Positions 25,225 through 32,908 of a stretch of DNA of 64,000 bases are shown piece after piece. The stretch covers positions 6,640,501-6,704,500 of the forward strand of contig NZ_CP108109.1 in the NCBI RefSeq assembly GCF_036199905.1. Reading direction: 5' to 3'. Position 1 is the first letter of the stretch, and the number at the start of each line of letters is the position of its first letter. This stretch comes from Streptomyces sp. NBC_00223 (lineage in GTDB: Bacteria; Actinomycetota; Actinomycetes; Streptomycetales; Streptomycetaceae). The translations under genes were made by a program, and so were the position numbers. The notes under the pieces are model-generated. The model was given only the letters and a program-made list of their open reading frames with translations. It made no database searches and was not told the DNA's origin.

Positions 25225-25661
25225 GCCAGTCCCCGCAGCCGATCGAGGTCCTGCTGGTCGAGGACGACGCCGGTGACGAGCTGATCACCCGCGAGGCCTT
25301 CGCCGACAACAAGATCAGAAACGTCCTGAACGTGGTCCGCGACGGCCAGGAGGCACTGGACTTCCTCTACCGCCGGGGAGCCCACGAGGGCGTCACGCGC
25401 CCGGACCTGATCCTGCTCGACCTCAACCTGCCCAAGTACGACGGCCGTCAGGTGCTCGAACGGATCAAGAACGACCCCGATCTGGCCGCCATTCCGGTGG
25501 TCGTGCTCACCACGTCCTCCGCCGAGGAGGACATCGTGCGCAGCTACAAGCTGCACGCCAACGCGTATGTCACCAAGCCGGTCGACCTCGACCAGTTCAT
25601 CCGGGCGGTACGGCAGATCGACGACTTCTTCGTGTCGGTGGTCCGGCTGCCCGGTCGCTGA
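25221..25661 (+). CDS. Rcp1-like single-domain response regulator
   Basis: A 146-residue stand-alone receiver domain. Acidic residues E14-D16, phospho-acceptor D67 (LILLDLNLPKYDG), T97/T98 and K119 (YVTKPVD) are all present. The sequence KNDPDLAAIPVVVLTTSSAEEDI is typical of cyanobacterial Rcp1-like regulators. It overlaps the kinase gene (ATGA) and has no output domain, so it likely acts as a phosphate shuttle or sink, or controls the kinase. It ends 39 bases from the convergent uronate dehydrogenase gene. Confidence 0.95.
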   Translation: MSQSPQPIEVLLVEDDAGDELITREAFADNKIRNVLNVVRDGQEALDFLYRRGAHEGVTRPDLILLDLNLPKYDGRQVLERIKNDPDLAAIPVVVLTTSSAEEDIVRSYKLHANAYVTKPVDLDQFIRAVRQIDDFFVSVVRLPGR

Positions 25662-25700
25662 CCCCGCCGAGGGGGCAGGCTCCGGGGCCCGTCACGCCCG

Positions 25701-26525
25701 TCACGCCCGCCAGAGCGGCGGGTCGGTGCAGAAGGAGCCGCCGAGGTTGGCGTGCGTCGGGTCGGCGGGGTCGAGTTCGCCCTGCGCGGCGACGAGCGCG
25801 GCGGCGTACTGCTCGGAGTCGTCCCGCGGCTCGTAGCCGAGCGCCCGCGCGCCCGAAAGGTCCCACCACAGACGGGTGTTGGCGGAGCTGCCGTAGACCA
25901 CGGTGTGCCCGGTGACCGGTGCGGTGAGCGCCGCGTGGAAGAGCCGGGCGCCGTCGGCCGGGCTCAGCCAGAGCGACAGCATCCGTACGGTGGTGGGCTC
26001 GGCGAAGCAGGAGCCGATGCGTACGGAGACGGTGTCGATCCCGTGCAGGTCCGCGTACAGCTGGGCCAGGTCCTCGCCGAAGCACTTGGACAGGCCGTAG
26101 TAGGTGTCGGGGCGGCGCGGCGCGGTGATCGGGATCAGCGGGTCGTCCGCCCCCGGCCGCGGGGTGAAGCCGACGGCGTGGTTGCTGGAGGCGAAGACGA
26201 TCCGGCGCACGCCTTCCGCGCGGGCGGCCTCGTAGAGGTGGTAGGTGCCCTGGATGTTGGCGCGCAGGATGTCGTCGAAGGTGGACTCCAGCGAGATGCC
26301 GGCGAGGTGGAGGACCGCGTCGACCCCGTGCACGGCCGCTCGCAGCGCGTCGCGGTCGGCCAGATCGGCGGTGATCACCTCGACGTCGCCCTCGCCCTCG
26401 ACCGGTTCGACCGGCCGGACGTCGAACAGCCGCAGGTCGTAACCGTAGGACGGCAGCAGGCCGCGCATCAGCGTGCCCAGGCCGCCGGCGGCGCCGGTGA
26501 GCAGGACGGTACGGGGAGCGGGCAT
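25701..26525 (-). CDS. NAD-dependent uronate dehydrogenase-like protein
   Basis: Encodes 274 residues of an extended short-chain dehydrogenase. The NAD motif is TGAAGGLG (10-17); catalytic Y143 and K147 are in YYGLSKCFGED; FASSNHAVGF and the RIGSCFAEPTT region match uronate dehydrogenases, which oxidise galacturonate or glucuronate to the aldarolactone. It is divergent from the 5-keto-4-deoxyglucarate dehydratase gene, which acts later in the same oxidative route, making this assignment stronger than generic epimerase. Symbol udh would fit if activity is confirmed. Confidence 0.85.
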   Translation of the reverse strand: MPAPRTVLLTGAAGGLGTLMRGLLPSYGYDLRLFDVRPVEPVEGEGDVEVITADLADRDALRAAVHGVDAVLHLAGISLESTFDDILRANIQGTYHLYEAARAEGVRRIVFASSNHAVGFTPRPGADDPLIPITAPRRPDTYYGLSKCFGEDLAQLYADLHGIDTVSVRIGSCFAEPTTVRMLSLWLSPADGARLFHAALTAPVTGHTVVYGSSANTRLWWDLSGARALGYEPRDDSEQYAAALVAAQGELDPADPTHANLGGSFCTDPPLWRA

Positions 26526-26631
26526 GGGGGAGTCTCCTCGGTCTCACCGGCCCCGGTCGGGCGCGTGCGCAGCGGCGCCCGGGGGCCTTTCTCGGGCGGT
26601 CGGCGGACCCGAGTGTAGCGAGGGCCGTCAT

Positions 26632-26643
26632 TCACGTACGTGA
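26632..26643. promoter_or_regulatory. 12-bp palindrome in the uronate divergent control region
   Basis: TCACGTACGTGA is a perfect palindrome between the divergent uronate dehydrogenase and dehydratase genes, 106 bases upstream of the former. It could be an operator for a GntR or IclR regulator of the uronate pathway. It differs from the palindromes near the IclR gene at 32.8 kb. Confidence 0.5.
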
Positions 26644-26687
26644 TCGACGGCGGGCAGCGGGGACCGGGCGGCTCGCCGCTCATCGGC

Positions 26688-26717
26688 TTGACCCGTGCCC
26701 GTGGGCTCGCCTAGCGT
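26688..26717 (+). promoter_or_regulatory. Sigma-70-type promoter of the dehydratase gene
   Basis: TTGACC (26688-26693) and TAGCGT (26712-26717) are separated by 18 bases, a good match to Streptomyces principal-sigma promoters. The predicted start is near 26724. The ~80-base leader includes ACGAATATGGACGCGAAT, an imperfect palindrome that could be a repressor site. Confidence 0.65.
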
Positions 26718-26802
26718 GGCAGAGTTCACGAATATGGACGCGAATCAGATGTGCGCACGCTTGGGCGGAGTGCACGCAGCGTACCCACCCGAAGGGGACC
26801 TG

Positions 26803-27735
26803 ATGACCTCACCCGCACTCGCCGAGCGTCTCGACGGCCTGCTGTTCTTCCCCGTGACGGCCTTCGGCCCGGACGGCGGCCTCGACCTCGACGCCTTCCG
26901 CGCGCATGTGCGGGCGGGGGTCGAGGCGGGGGCGGGGGCTGTCTTCGCCTGCTGCGGCACGGGTGAGTTCCACGCGCTGACCCCCGAGGAGTTCGGCGTG
27001 TGCGTGGCCGCCGCCGTCGAGGAGACCGCGGGCCGGGTGCCGGTGGTCGCGGGCGCGGGTTACGGGACCGCGCTCGCCCTGCGTTACGCGCGGATCGCCG
27101 AGGAGGCGGGCGCCGACGGGCTGCTCGCCATGCCGCCCTACCTCGTACTCGCCGACCAGGCGGGCCTGTTGCGGCACTACACCGCCCTCGCGGCGGGCAC
27201 CGGGCTGGAGTTGATCGTCTACCAGCGGGAGAACGCCGTCTTCACCCCCGAGACGGTCGTCGCCCTCGCCCAGGTCCCCAATATCGTCGGCCTCAAGGAC
27301 GGCATCGGCGATCTCGACCTGATGCAGCGCGTGATCAGCGCGGTCCGCACCGAACTGCCCGGCAGCGACTTCCTCTACTTCAACGGCCTGCCCACCGCGG
27401 AACTCACCGGGCTCGCCTACCGCGGCCTGGGCGTACGGCTCTACTCCTCCGCGGTCTTCGCCTTCTCGCCCGAGATCGCGCTCGCCTTCCACCGCGCGCT
27501 CTCCACCGGCGACGACGCCACCGTCGCCCGGCTGCTCGACGGCTTCTACCGCCCGCTGGTCGAGCTGCGCAACCGGGGCCGGGGCTACGCCGTCTCCCTG
27601 GTCAAGGCCGGGGTGCGGCTGCGCGGTCTGGACGTCGGCGGGGTACGGCCGCCGCTGTCGGAGCCGTCGCCCGCGCATGTGAGGGAACTGGCCGAACTCG
27701 TCGAGCACGGGCTGTCGTTGCTCGGCGACCACTGA
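26803..27735 (+). CDS. 5-dehydro-4-deoxyglucarate dehydratase
   Basis: Encodes 310 residues of the DapA/NAL superfamily. The Schiff-base lysine is K165 (IVGLKDGIGD) and the helper tyrosine Y140 (LIVYQREN); CCGTGEF at the N-terminus and GVRLYSSAVF match KdgD. The reaction is dehydration plus decarboxylation of 5-keto-4-deoxy-D-glucarate to 2,5-dioxopentanoate. The ATG at 26803 has AAGGGGA 6 bases upstream; an upstream ATG in the leader is rejected. The product is the substrate of the aldehyde dehydrogenase at 32.9 kb. Symbol kdgD is plausible. Confidence 0.92.
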   Translation: MTSPALAERLDGLLFFPVTAFGPDGGLDLDAFRAHVRAGVEAGAGAVFACCGTGEFHALTPEEFGVCVAAAVEETAGRVPVVAGAGYGTALALRYARIAEEAGADGLLAMPPYLVLADQAGLLRHYTALAAGTGLELIVYQRENAVFTPETVVALAQVPNIVGLKDGIGDLDLMQRVISAVRTELPGSDFLYFNGLPTAELTGLAYRGLGVRLYSSAVFAFSPEIALAFHRALSTGDDATVARLLDGFYRPLVELRNRGRGYAVSLVKAGVRLRGLDVGGVRPPLSEPSPAHVRELAELVEHGLSLLGDH

Positions 27736-27748
27736 GCGGGGGAAGCCC

Positions 27749-27850
27749 ATGAACACCGCAGCCACCGGGGCCGCCGGCACGCCCATACGCGTCCCGACGC
27801 CGCCAGGCTTCCCGCCCGCCCCCACCACTTCGCCGGAGGGCCGCCCGTGA
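27749..27850 (+). CDS. 33-residue coupled small ORF
   Basis: Starts at an ATG with a GGGGGAAG ribosome site, 13 bases after the dehydratase stop, and ends in a TGA overlapping the GTG of the next gene (GTGA). The peptide is Pro/Ala/Thr-rich (MNTAATGAAGTPIRVPTPPG...). It may simply couple translation to the following gene, acting as a leader rather than a functional protein. It has no recognised relatives. Confidence 0.4.
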   Translation: MNTAATGAAGTPIRVPTPPGFPPAPTTSPEGRP

Positions 27851-29037
27851 GAGCCGGAGTCTTCCTCTACCCCTGGGACGTCGTCGGCGACCCCGCGGCC
27901 GCCGACCGGATCGCGGCCCTCGGCGTCCAGCAGGTCACCCTCGCCGCCGCGTACCACTCCACCCGGGCGCTGACCCCCCGCCACCCCCGGCACCGGATCG
28001 TCACCGCCGAGCACGCCGCCGTGCTCTACCCCCGTGACGAAGGCCGCTGGCGGGGACGGGAGTTGCGCCCGTACGCGGCCGGGCCGTGGGCGGACGGCGA
28101 CCCGGACGCGTACGGTACGGCCGCCGCGGCGCTGGCCGCCGCCGGGCTCGACGTGCACACCTGGGTGGTGCTCGCCCACAACTCCCGCCTGGGCGCCGAG
28201 CATCCGGCCGTCGCCGTGGTCAACGCCTACGGCGACCGCTACCCGTGGGCGCTGTGCGCCGCCCAACCAGCCGTCCGCGCCTACCTGGTGGACCTCGCCG
28301 CCGAAGCGGCCGTACGACCGGGCGCGCGCGGCACCGAGCTGGAATCCCTGGGCTGGTACGGCCTGGCCCATCTGCACGCGCACGACAAGATCGCCGGGGT
28401 CGAACTCGATGACGCGGCCGCGTACGTGATGTCGCTGTGCTTCTGCCCGCACTGCCGTGAGGGTTACGCGGGGCTGGGCGCGGACCCGGACGCGCTGGCC
28501 GCCACCGTCCGTACCGCCCTGGCCCCCGCCTGGACGAGCGAGGGCGCCCCGGGCGCGGGCGTACCCGGGATCGAGCGGCTGCTCGGCGAGGAGCTGACCG
28601 CGCTCACCCTCGACTGGCGTACCCGTACCGCCCGTTCGCTCCAGGAGCGGGCCGTGGCCGCCGTACGGGCCGCCGCCGACCCCGGCTTCCAGGTGCTGAT
28701 GCACGCCGACCCCGTCCCGTACCACTGCGGGGCCAACGCGGGCGTCGACCCGGCGCACATCCTGCGGCACACCGACGGTCTGGTGCTGCCCTGCACCGGC
28801 GGCCCGGCCGTGCGCGAGGCGATGCTCGGCCCGACGGCCCCGCACCGAGCTGAACACACCGTGCTCGCCGCGAACTTCGCCGTCGTGGCCGGCATGGGCG
28901 GAAGCCCCGCCACGCTCGCCGCGGACGCCGAGCACGCGGCCGCGCTGGGGGCGACCGAACTGAGGCTGTACCACGCGGGGTTGGCCTCCGAGGCCGATCT
29001 CGCGGCGGTGCGCACGGCGCTGAACGAGGTCCGGTGA
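27847..29037 (+). CDS. Hypothetical TIM-barrel-like protein near uronate genes
   Basis: Encodes 396 residues; GTG start overlaps the small ORF stop. The sequence alternates strands and helices as in a (beta/alpha)8 barrel: AGVFLYPWDVVGD, QQVTLAAAYHS, LDVHTWVVLAHNS, GVELDDAAAYVMSLCFCPHCREGYAG, QVLMHADPVPYH, TELRLYHAGL. A cysteine cluster C198-x-C200-x2-C203 could bind metal. No catalytic pair was assigned. Organisation in the dehydratase transcript suggests a role in uronate, oligouronide or related sugar metabolism, perhaps as a glycoside hydrolase-like enzyme, but this is inference. No signal peptide, so cytoplasmic. Confidence 0.72.
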   Translation: MRAGVFLYPWDVVGDPAAADRIAALGVQQVTLAAAYHSTRALTPRHPRHRIVTAEHAAVLYPRDEGRWRGRELRPYAAGPWADGDPDAYGTAAAALAAAGLDVHTWVVLAHNSRLGAEHPAVAVVNAYGDRYPWALCAAQPAVRAYLVDLAAEAAVRPGARGTELESLGWYGLAHLHAHDKIAGVELDDAAAYVMSLCFCPHCREGYAGLGADPDALAATVRTALAPAWTSEGAPGAGVPGIERLLGEELTALTLDWRTRTARSLQERAVAAVRAAADPGFQVLMHADPVPYHCGANAGVDPAHILRHTDGLVLPCTGGPAVREAMLGPTAPHRAEHTVLAANFAVVAGMGGSPATLAADAEHAAALGATELRLYHAGLASEADLAAVRTALNEVR

Positions 29038-29232
29038 CAGCGGCCGTACGACGTCCATTGATGCCGGAGCGCGGCGATCATGGGGGTACCGCCGCGCCCC
29101 GGAGCTGTGAACCGCCGCTGAGGCGGAAGGGTCCGTGCATACCCATGTCGTCACCGGGGCGCGGGAGGTTGCCGTGATGGCGCGAGAATTTCCACGAGTT
29201 CCGGAAGACGTCCGGGAACCGGGGCGAAACGG

Positions 29233-30171
29233 TCAGAAACCGCCGCTGAGCGCGACCGGTCCGCCCGGCCCGCTGCCCGTGACGGTGTAGCGGTCGCCGG
29301 TGGTGTCCCGGTCGCCGACCGTGTGCCCGAACTGCCCGGCGAAGATGTACGAGCCGGGTTGCAGGGTCTGACCCGAGTTGAGCGTCCACCGGTAGACGAG
29401 ATCGTCGCCCTCGACGGTGATCGACGCACTGGACTGCCCCGAGATCGAGGTGAAGGAGCCGGTGCTGCTCACCCCGCTGGTCCTGGCCACCCGCAACTCA
29501 ACCGTCAACGAGGTGAGTTGCTTGCTGTTGGTCAGATTGACATCGCTCTGCATCCAGTACGGGTTGCTCTGCTTGTCGACACCGCCGACCGAGGTCACCC
29601 CGCTGTTCTGCACGGGCGGCGCGGTCTGCGAGGTCTGTCCGCCGCCCGTGCCGCTCGCGTCCGTTCCCGTGCCCGTGCTCGTGCCGCCGCTCCCGGCGCC
29701 GCCGCCGTCTCCGGCGTCGGCCGACGGGGTCGCGGTGTCCGGCGCCTTGCCGGTCGTCGTCGGCGTGCCGGGGAGTTCGGGCGCGTGGGTGCCGTCCGGG
29801 GTGTGCCGGTGGGGCGTCGCCGGGTGCGTCACGGGGCTCGGGTGGGTCTCCGCCTCGCCCGAGGTGCCGGAGCCGACCGGTCCCGGGCGCGCCGAGCCGC
29901 TGCCGCCCGAGGTGACCACCGTCCGCGCGGGATCGCTGCTACCCGCGGAGACCGCGCCCACGGCCAGCCCGCCCAGCCCGACCGCTCCGGCGACCGCGGC
30001 CGCCACGGCCGTCACCCGCATCCAGGGCGCGGGTGGCCGCTCCCGCTGCTGCGGCAGCCCGACCCCGTGTTCGGGCGCGGCCATAGCGCGCTCCACCCGG
30101 GCCAGCATCCGTTCGCGGTCCGGCCGGTGCGCGTCCGCTGCCTCACGCAGCCGCTCCGGCAGTTCGGCCAT
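29233..30171 (-). CDS. Single-pass membrane protein coupled to ECF sigma factor
   Basis: Encodes 312 residues. Residues ~1-50 are cytoplasmic and helical (ELPERLREAADAHRPDRERMLARVERAM), a transmembrane helix spans ~54-76, then a long Ser/Thr/Gly/Pro-rich stretch (~77-205) and a C-terminal extracellular beta domain (NPYWMQSDVNLTNSKQLTSLTVELRVARTSGV...). The start overlaps the sigma factor stop by one base (TGATG), so the two are translationally coupled. The position and topology suggest an anti-sigma or accessory protein, but the zinc anti-sigma HxxxCxxC motif is absent. The extracellular domain might sense the wall or a polysaccharide. Confidence 0.78.
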   Translation of the reverse strand: MAELPERLREAADAHRPDRERMLARVERAMAAPEHGVGLPQQRERPPAPWMRVTAVAAAVAGAVGLGGLAVGAVSAGSSDPARTVVTSGGSGSARPGPVGSGTSGEAETHPSPVTHPATPHRHTPDGTHAPELPGTPTTTGKAPDTATPSADAGDGGGAGSGGTSTGTGTDASGTGGGQTSQTAPPVQNSGVTSVGGVDKQSNPYWMQSDVNLTNSKQLTSLTVELRVARTSGVSSTGSFTSISGQSSASITVEGDDLVYRWTLNSGQTLQPGSYIFAGQFGHTVGDRDTTGDRYTVTGSGPGGPVALSGGF

Positions 30172-30980
30172 CACACTCCCCGTCCCGTACGTGTACGAGC
30201 ACGTGCCGCGGGATTCGTCGCACCCAGTATCCGTGCTGTGTTCTTCGCCGTTGCGGCCGCCCCCGGACTTCGCGCCACGGCGGGGTCCGACCCCTGGTCG
30301 GAGCCCTGCCCGGACTTGTGTTCTGCCACCTGCTCCCGGCCGGGCGCGGGAAGGCCCGCCGGCGCGGCCGTCCCGACCCCGGCGCCCGTCCTCACTCCGG
30401 CGCCGGTGGCACCGGCGCCCGTCACCCGGGCGCCCGCCGCGGCCACGCCCGTACCGCCCGCCCCCGGGCCCGGGTCGGCCGGCTGCGGGGCCAGCAACCG
30501 CTCCAACTCCGCCACTCCGCGTGACGTCTGGCTCTTGACCGTGCCCACCGAGATGCCCAGCGCCACGGCCGTGTCCTTCTCCGACAGGTCGAAGGCGTGC
30601 CGCAGCACCACGCAGGCCCGCTTGCGGAACGGCAGCCGTTGCAGCGCCTGGCGCAGATCGAGTACGGCGGGCACGTCCGGGTCCTCGACCCGCTCGCTGC
30701 GCTGCGACCAGAACTGCGCGACGCGCCGCCGTTCCCGTACCGCGCTGCGGATCCGGGAGCGGGCCAGATTCGCCACCACGCCCCGGGCGTACGCCACTGG
30801 GTGATCGGCGGCGCGCACCCGGTCCCAATGCCGCCACATCGCCACCAGCGCGTCCGCCGCGAGGTCGTCGGCCGCGTCCGCCTCACCGGTCAACAGGTGT
30901 GCGAGACGGGCGAGTTCCGCGTAATGGCGTTCGAAGAACTCGTGGAACGCGGCGGCATCGTCCTCGATGGCTGTGCCCAC
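30171..30980 (-). CDS. ECF sigma factor (SigE-like) with long C-terminal tail
   Basis: Encodes 269 residues from the GTG at 30980, chosen because AGGAAG lies 8 bases upstream; in-frame GTGs at 30986 and 31013 are alternatives. Sigma region 2 is at FHEFFERHYAELARLAHLLTG...DDLAADALVAMWRHWDRV and region 4 at LQRLPFRKRACVVLRHAFDLSEKDTAVALGISVGTVKSQTSRGV. The remaining ~105 residues form a low-complexity Gly/Ala/Pro-rich tail, unusual for ECF factors (typically 170-200 residues). Adjacent membrane protein is probably its regulator. No autoregulatory promoter could be assigned. Confidence 0.9.
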   Translation of the reverse strand: MGTAIEDDAAAFHEFFERHYAELARLAHLLTGEADAADDLAADALVAMWRHWDRVRAADHPVAYARGVVANLARSRIRSAVRERRRVAQFWSQRSERVEDPDVPAVLDLRQALQRLPFRKRACVVLRHAFDLSEKDTAVALGISVGTVKSQTSRGVAELERLLAPQPADPGPGAGGTGVAAAGARVTGAGATGAGVRTGAGVGTAAPAGLPAPGREQVAEHKSGQGSDQGSDPAVARSPGAAATAKNTARILGATNPAARARTRTGRGV

Positions 30981-31068
30981 GGTCACCTCTTCCTGCCCGG
31001 ACCTCCCCGCCACGGCGCGGCGAGAGCGTAGCAGCGGGGAAAGGCCCTGGGCAGAGGTTGGGTAACCC

Positions 31069-31989
31069 CTAATTCACACGGCGGGTGCAGCGCTGCACCC
31101 GCGAGACCAACGGGAGGTCGAATTCGCCGGACGAGGTCTCCGGCCGGGAGCGCAGATACTGCCGAATCCGCTCTTTCGTCTCCTCGCGTTCGGCCGGTTC
31201 CCGCACCAGCACATGCGAATGCGTGGCGACCGTAGCAACCATGGATTCGACGGTCCGCCGCTGGCTGTGCGGAAATTCGGCGCCCTCGACCGGGGTGAAG
31301 GCGGGGTACTCCCGGATGCCCCAGTGCCGGCTGCGGCGGACGGAGGGGACCAGGCCGCGGGCGACCTCGTGGAGCCCGGCGATCCACTCCACCCGGTCGT
31401 TGTCGGCGTTCGACAGCGCGGCCAGCGGCCCTCCCGGCCGCAGCACCCGGGCGATCTCCGGCAGCGCCCGGTCCTGGTCGAACCAGTGGAACGCCTGGCC
31501 GACCACCACGGCGTCCACCGAGGCGTCCGGCAGCGGGATCTGCTCGGCGCTGCCCTCAAGTGTGGTCACCCCCGGCACCCGGCGCAGCAGTTCGGCGCGC
31601 ATCCCGGGGTCGGGCTCCACGGCGGTCACCCGGTGGCCCAACCCGGCCACCAGCGCGCTGAGTTTGCCGGTGCCCGCGCCCAGGTCGAGGACGCGCAGGG
31701 TGCCGTCGGCCTCACGGAGGGCCGGTTCGAGCGCCCAACGCAGGGCGGCCTCGGGGTAGTCGGGGCGGTGCTCGGCGTACGCGGCGGCCTCGACGCCGAA
31801 GGAGGAGGCCCGGCGGGCGAACAACTCCGGGTCGTAGGGCGGCTGTTCGTCCCCGCCGCCGGTGGTGGCGCCGTCATGGGCGCGGTCGCCGCCGGCGCTG
31901 CCGTGACGGTCGCCGTCGTGGGCGCGGGTGGTGTCGTCGGTGCGGCCGTCGCCGGCTCGGTCGTCGTCATGTGCTCCATGGGTGGCCAT
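31069..31989 (-). CDS. Class I SAM-dependent methyltransferase
   Basis: Encodes 306 residues. SAM motif I is VLDLGAGTGKL, motif II VTAVEPDPGM, motif post-II SAEQIPLPDASVDAVVVGQAFHWF and RVLRPGGPLA; this is the methyltransferase type 11 pattern. The first ~48 residues are His/Asp/Gly-rich (AHDDDRAGDGRTDD) and probably disordered, with no internal start to remove them. Substrate unknown. It is downstream of the IclR gene on the same strand, separated by 18 bases, so cotranscription with IclR is possible. Confidence 0.88.
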   Translation of the reverse strand: MATHGAHDDDRAGDGRTDDTTRAHDGDRHGSAGGDRAHDGATTGGGDEQPPYDPELFARRASSFGVEAAAYAEHRPDYPEAALRWALEPALREADGTLRVLDLGAGTGKLSALVAGLGHRVTAVEPDPGMRAELLRRVPGVTTLEGSAEQIPLPDASVDAVVVGQAFHWFDQDRALPEIARVLRPGGPLAALSNADNDRVEWIAGLHEVARGLVPSVRRSRHWGIREYPAFTPVEGAEFPHSQRRTVESMVATVATHSHVLVREPAEREETKERIRQYLRSRPETSSGEFDLPLVSRVQRCTRRVN

Positions 31990-32007
31990 GGCACCGACCC
32001 TAGGAGA

Positions 32008-32778
32008 TCAGAGCCGCCGGGTGGCGAGCAGCAGCCGGTCCCGCGCGTCGAAGAGCGTGTCCTTGATCATCTGCTCGTGCCCGGGGGTCAGCCGGGCTAC
32101 CGGCACCGAGCAGCTGACCGCGTCCCTGGCCGGGGTGCGGTACGGGATCGCGATGCCGAAGCAGCGCAGCCCCAGGGTGTTCTCCTCGCGGTCCACGGCG
32201 TACCCCTGCTCGCGGATCACCGCCAGCTCCGCGATGAGCTTCTCGCGGTCGGTGTGGGTGTGCTCGGTGAGCGGTTCCAGTGTCTCCGGCAGCAGCTTGC
32301 GCACCTGCTCGTCGCTGTAGGTGGCCAGCAGCGCCTTGCCGAGCGAGGTGGAGTGCGCGGGCAGCCTGCGGCCCACCCGGGTGAAGGGCCGCAGATAGTG
32401 CTGCGACTGCCGGGTGGCGAGGTAGACCACGCTGGTGCCGTCCAGCCGGGCCAGGTGGATCGTCTCGCTGGTGTCGTCCGAGAGCCGGTCCAGCGTCGGC
32501 CGGGCGGCGGCCACCACCTCGTCGCCGTCGATGTACGAGGTGCCGACCAGCAGCGCGCGCACCCCGATGCCGTACCGCGTGCCGGTCGCGTCGGTCTCGA
32601 TCCAGCCCAGCTCGACCAGGGTGCGCAGCAGCATGTACAGGCTGGACTTGGGGTAGCCGACGGCTTCCTGGACGGTCGCCAGGCTGTGCATACCGGGCCT
32701 GCCCGCGAAGAACTCCAGCAACTCCACCGTGCGGACCGCGGACTTGACCTGGGAACCGGCTCCCTCGGCAGCAGTCAT
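32008..32778 (-). CDS. IclR family transcriptional regulator
   Basis: Encodes 256 residues. Winged HTH at ~10-68 (SAVRTVELLEFFAGRPGMHSLATVQEAVGYPKSSLYMLLRTL) and IclR effector domain at ~85-250 (HLARLDGTSVVYLATRQS; AHSTSLGKALLA; YAVDREENTLGLRCFGIAIP), the ligand pocket region. It is divergent from the 2,5-dioxovalerate dehydrogenase gene, with palindromes between them, so it most likely controls that gene and its own expression in response to a uronate-pathway intermediate, similar to KdgR-type IclR proteins. Confidence 0.93.
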   Translation of the reverse strand: MTAAEGAGSQVKSAVRTVELLEFFAGRPGMHSLATVQEAVGYPKSSLYMLLRTLVELGWIETDATGTRYGIGVRALLVGTSYIDGDEVVAAARPTLDRLSDDTSETIHLARLDGTSVVYLATRQSQHYLRPFTRVGRRLPAHSTSLGKALLATYSDEQVRKLLPETLEPLTEHTHTDREKLIAELAVIREQGYAVDREENTLGLRCFGIAIPYRTPARDAVSCSVPVARLTPGHEQMIKDTLFDARDRLLLATRRL

Positions 32779-32834
32779 CGCGTCAGACCCCTCTTGTTCG
32801 GCCGGGAGGCGCGGACGTAGGCTCCCGACATAGA

Positions 32835-32871
32835 TTCACATGTGAAGACATCGTTCAGTATATAGAACGAT
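32835..32871. promoter_or_regulatory. IclR operator/promoter region
   Basis: Two palindromes: TTCACATGTGAA (32835-32846, perfect) and ATCGTTC-N8-GAACGAT (32850-32871). A plus-strand promoter TTCACA-N18-TATATA (-10 at 32859-32864) overlaps both, so a bound regulator would block RNA polymerase. The second resembles IclR-type sites with GTTC/GAAC arms and an AT-rich centre. Confidence 0.6.
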
Positions 32872-32908
32872 GATGGTGTGCTGTACGCAGAATGTGGAGG
32901 TTCTTCCG

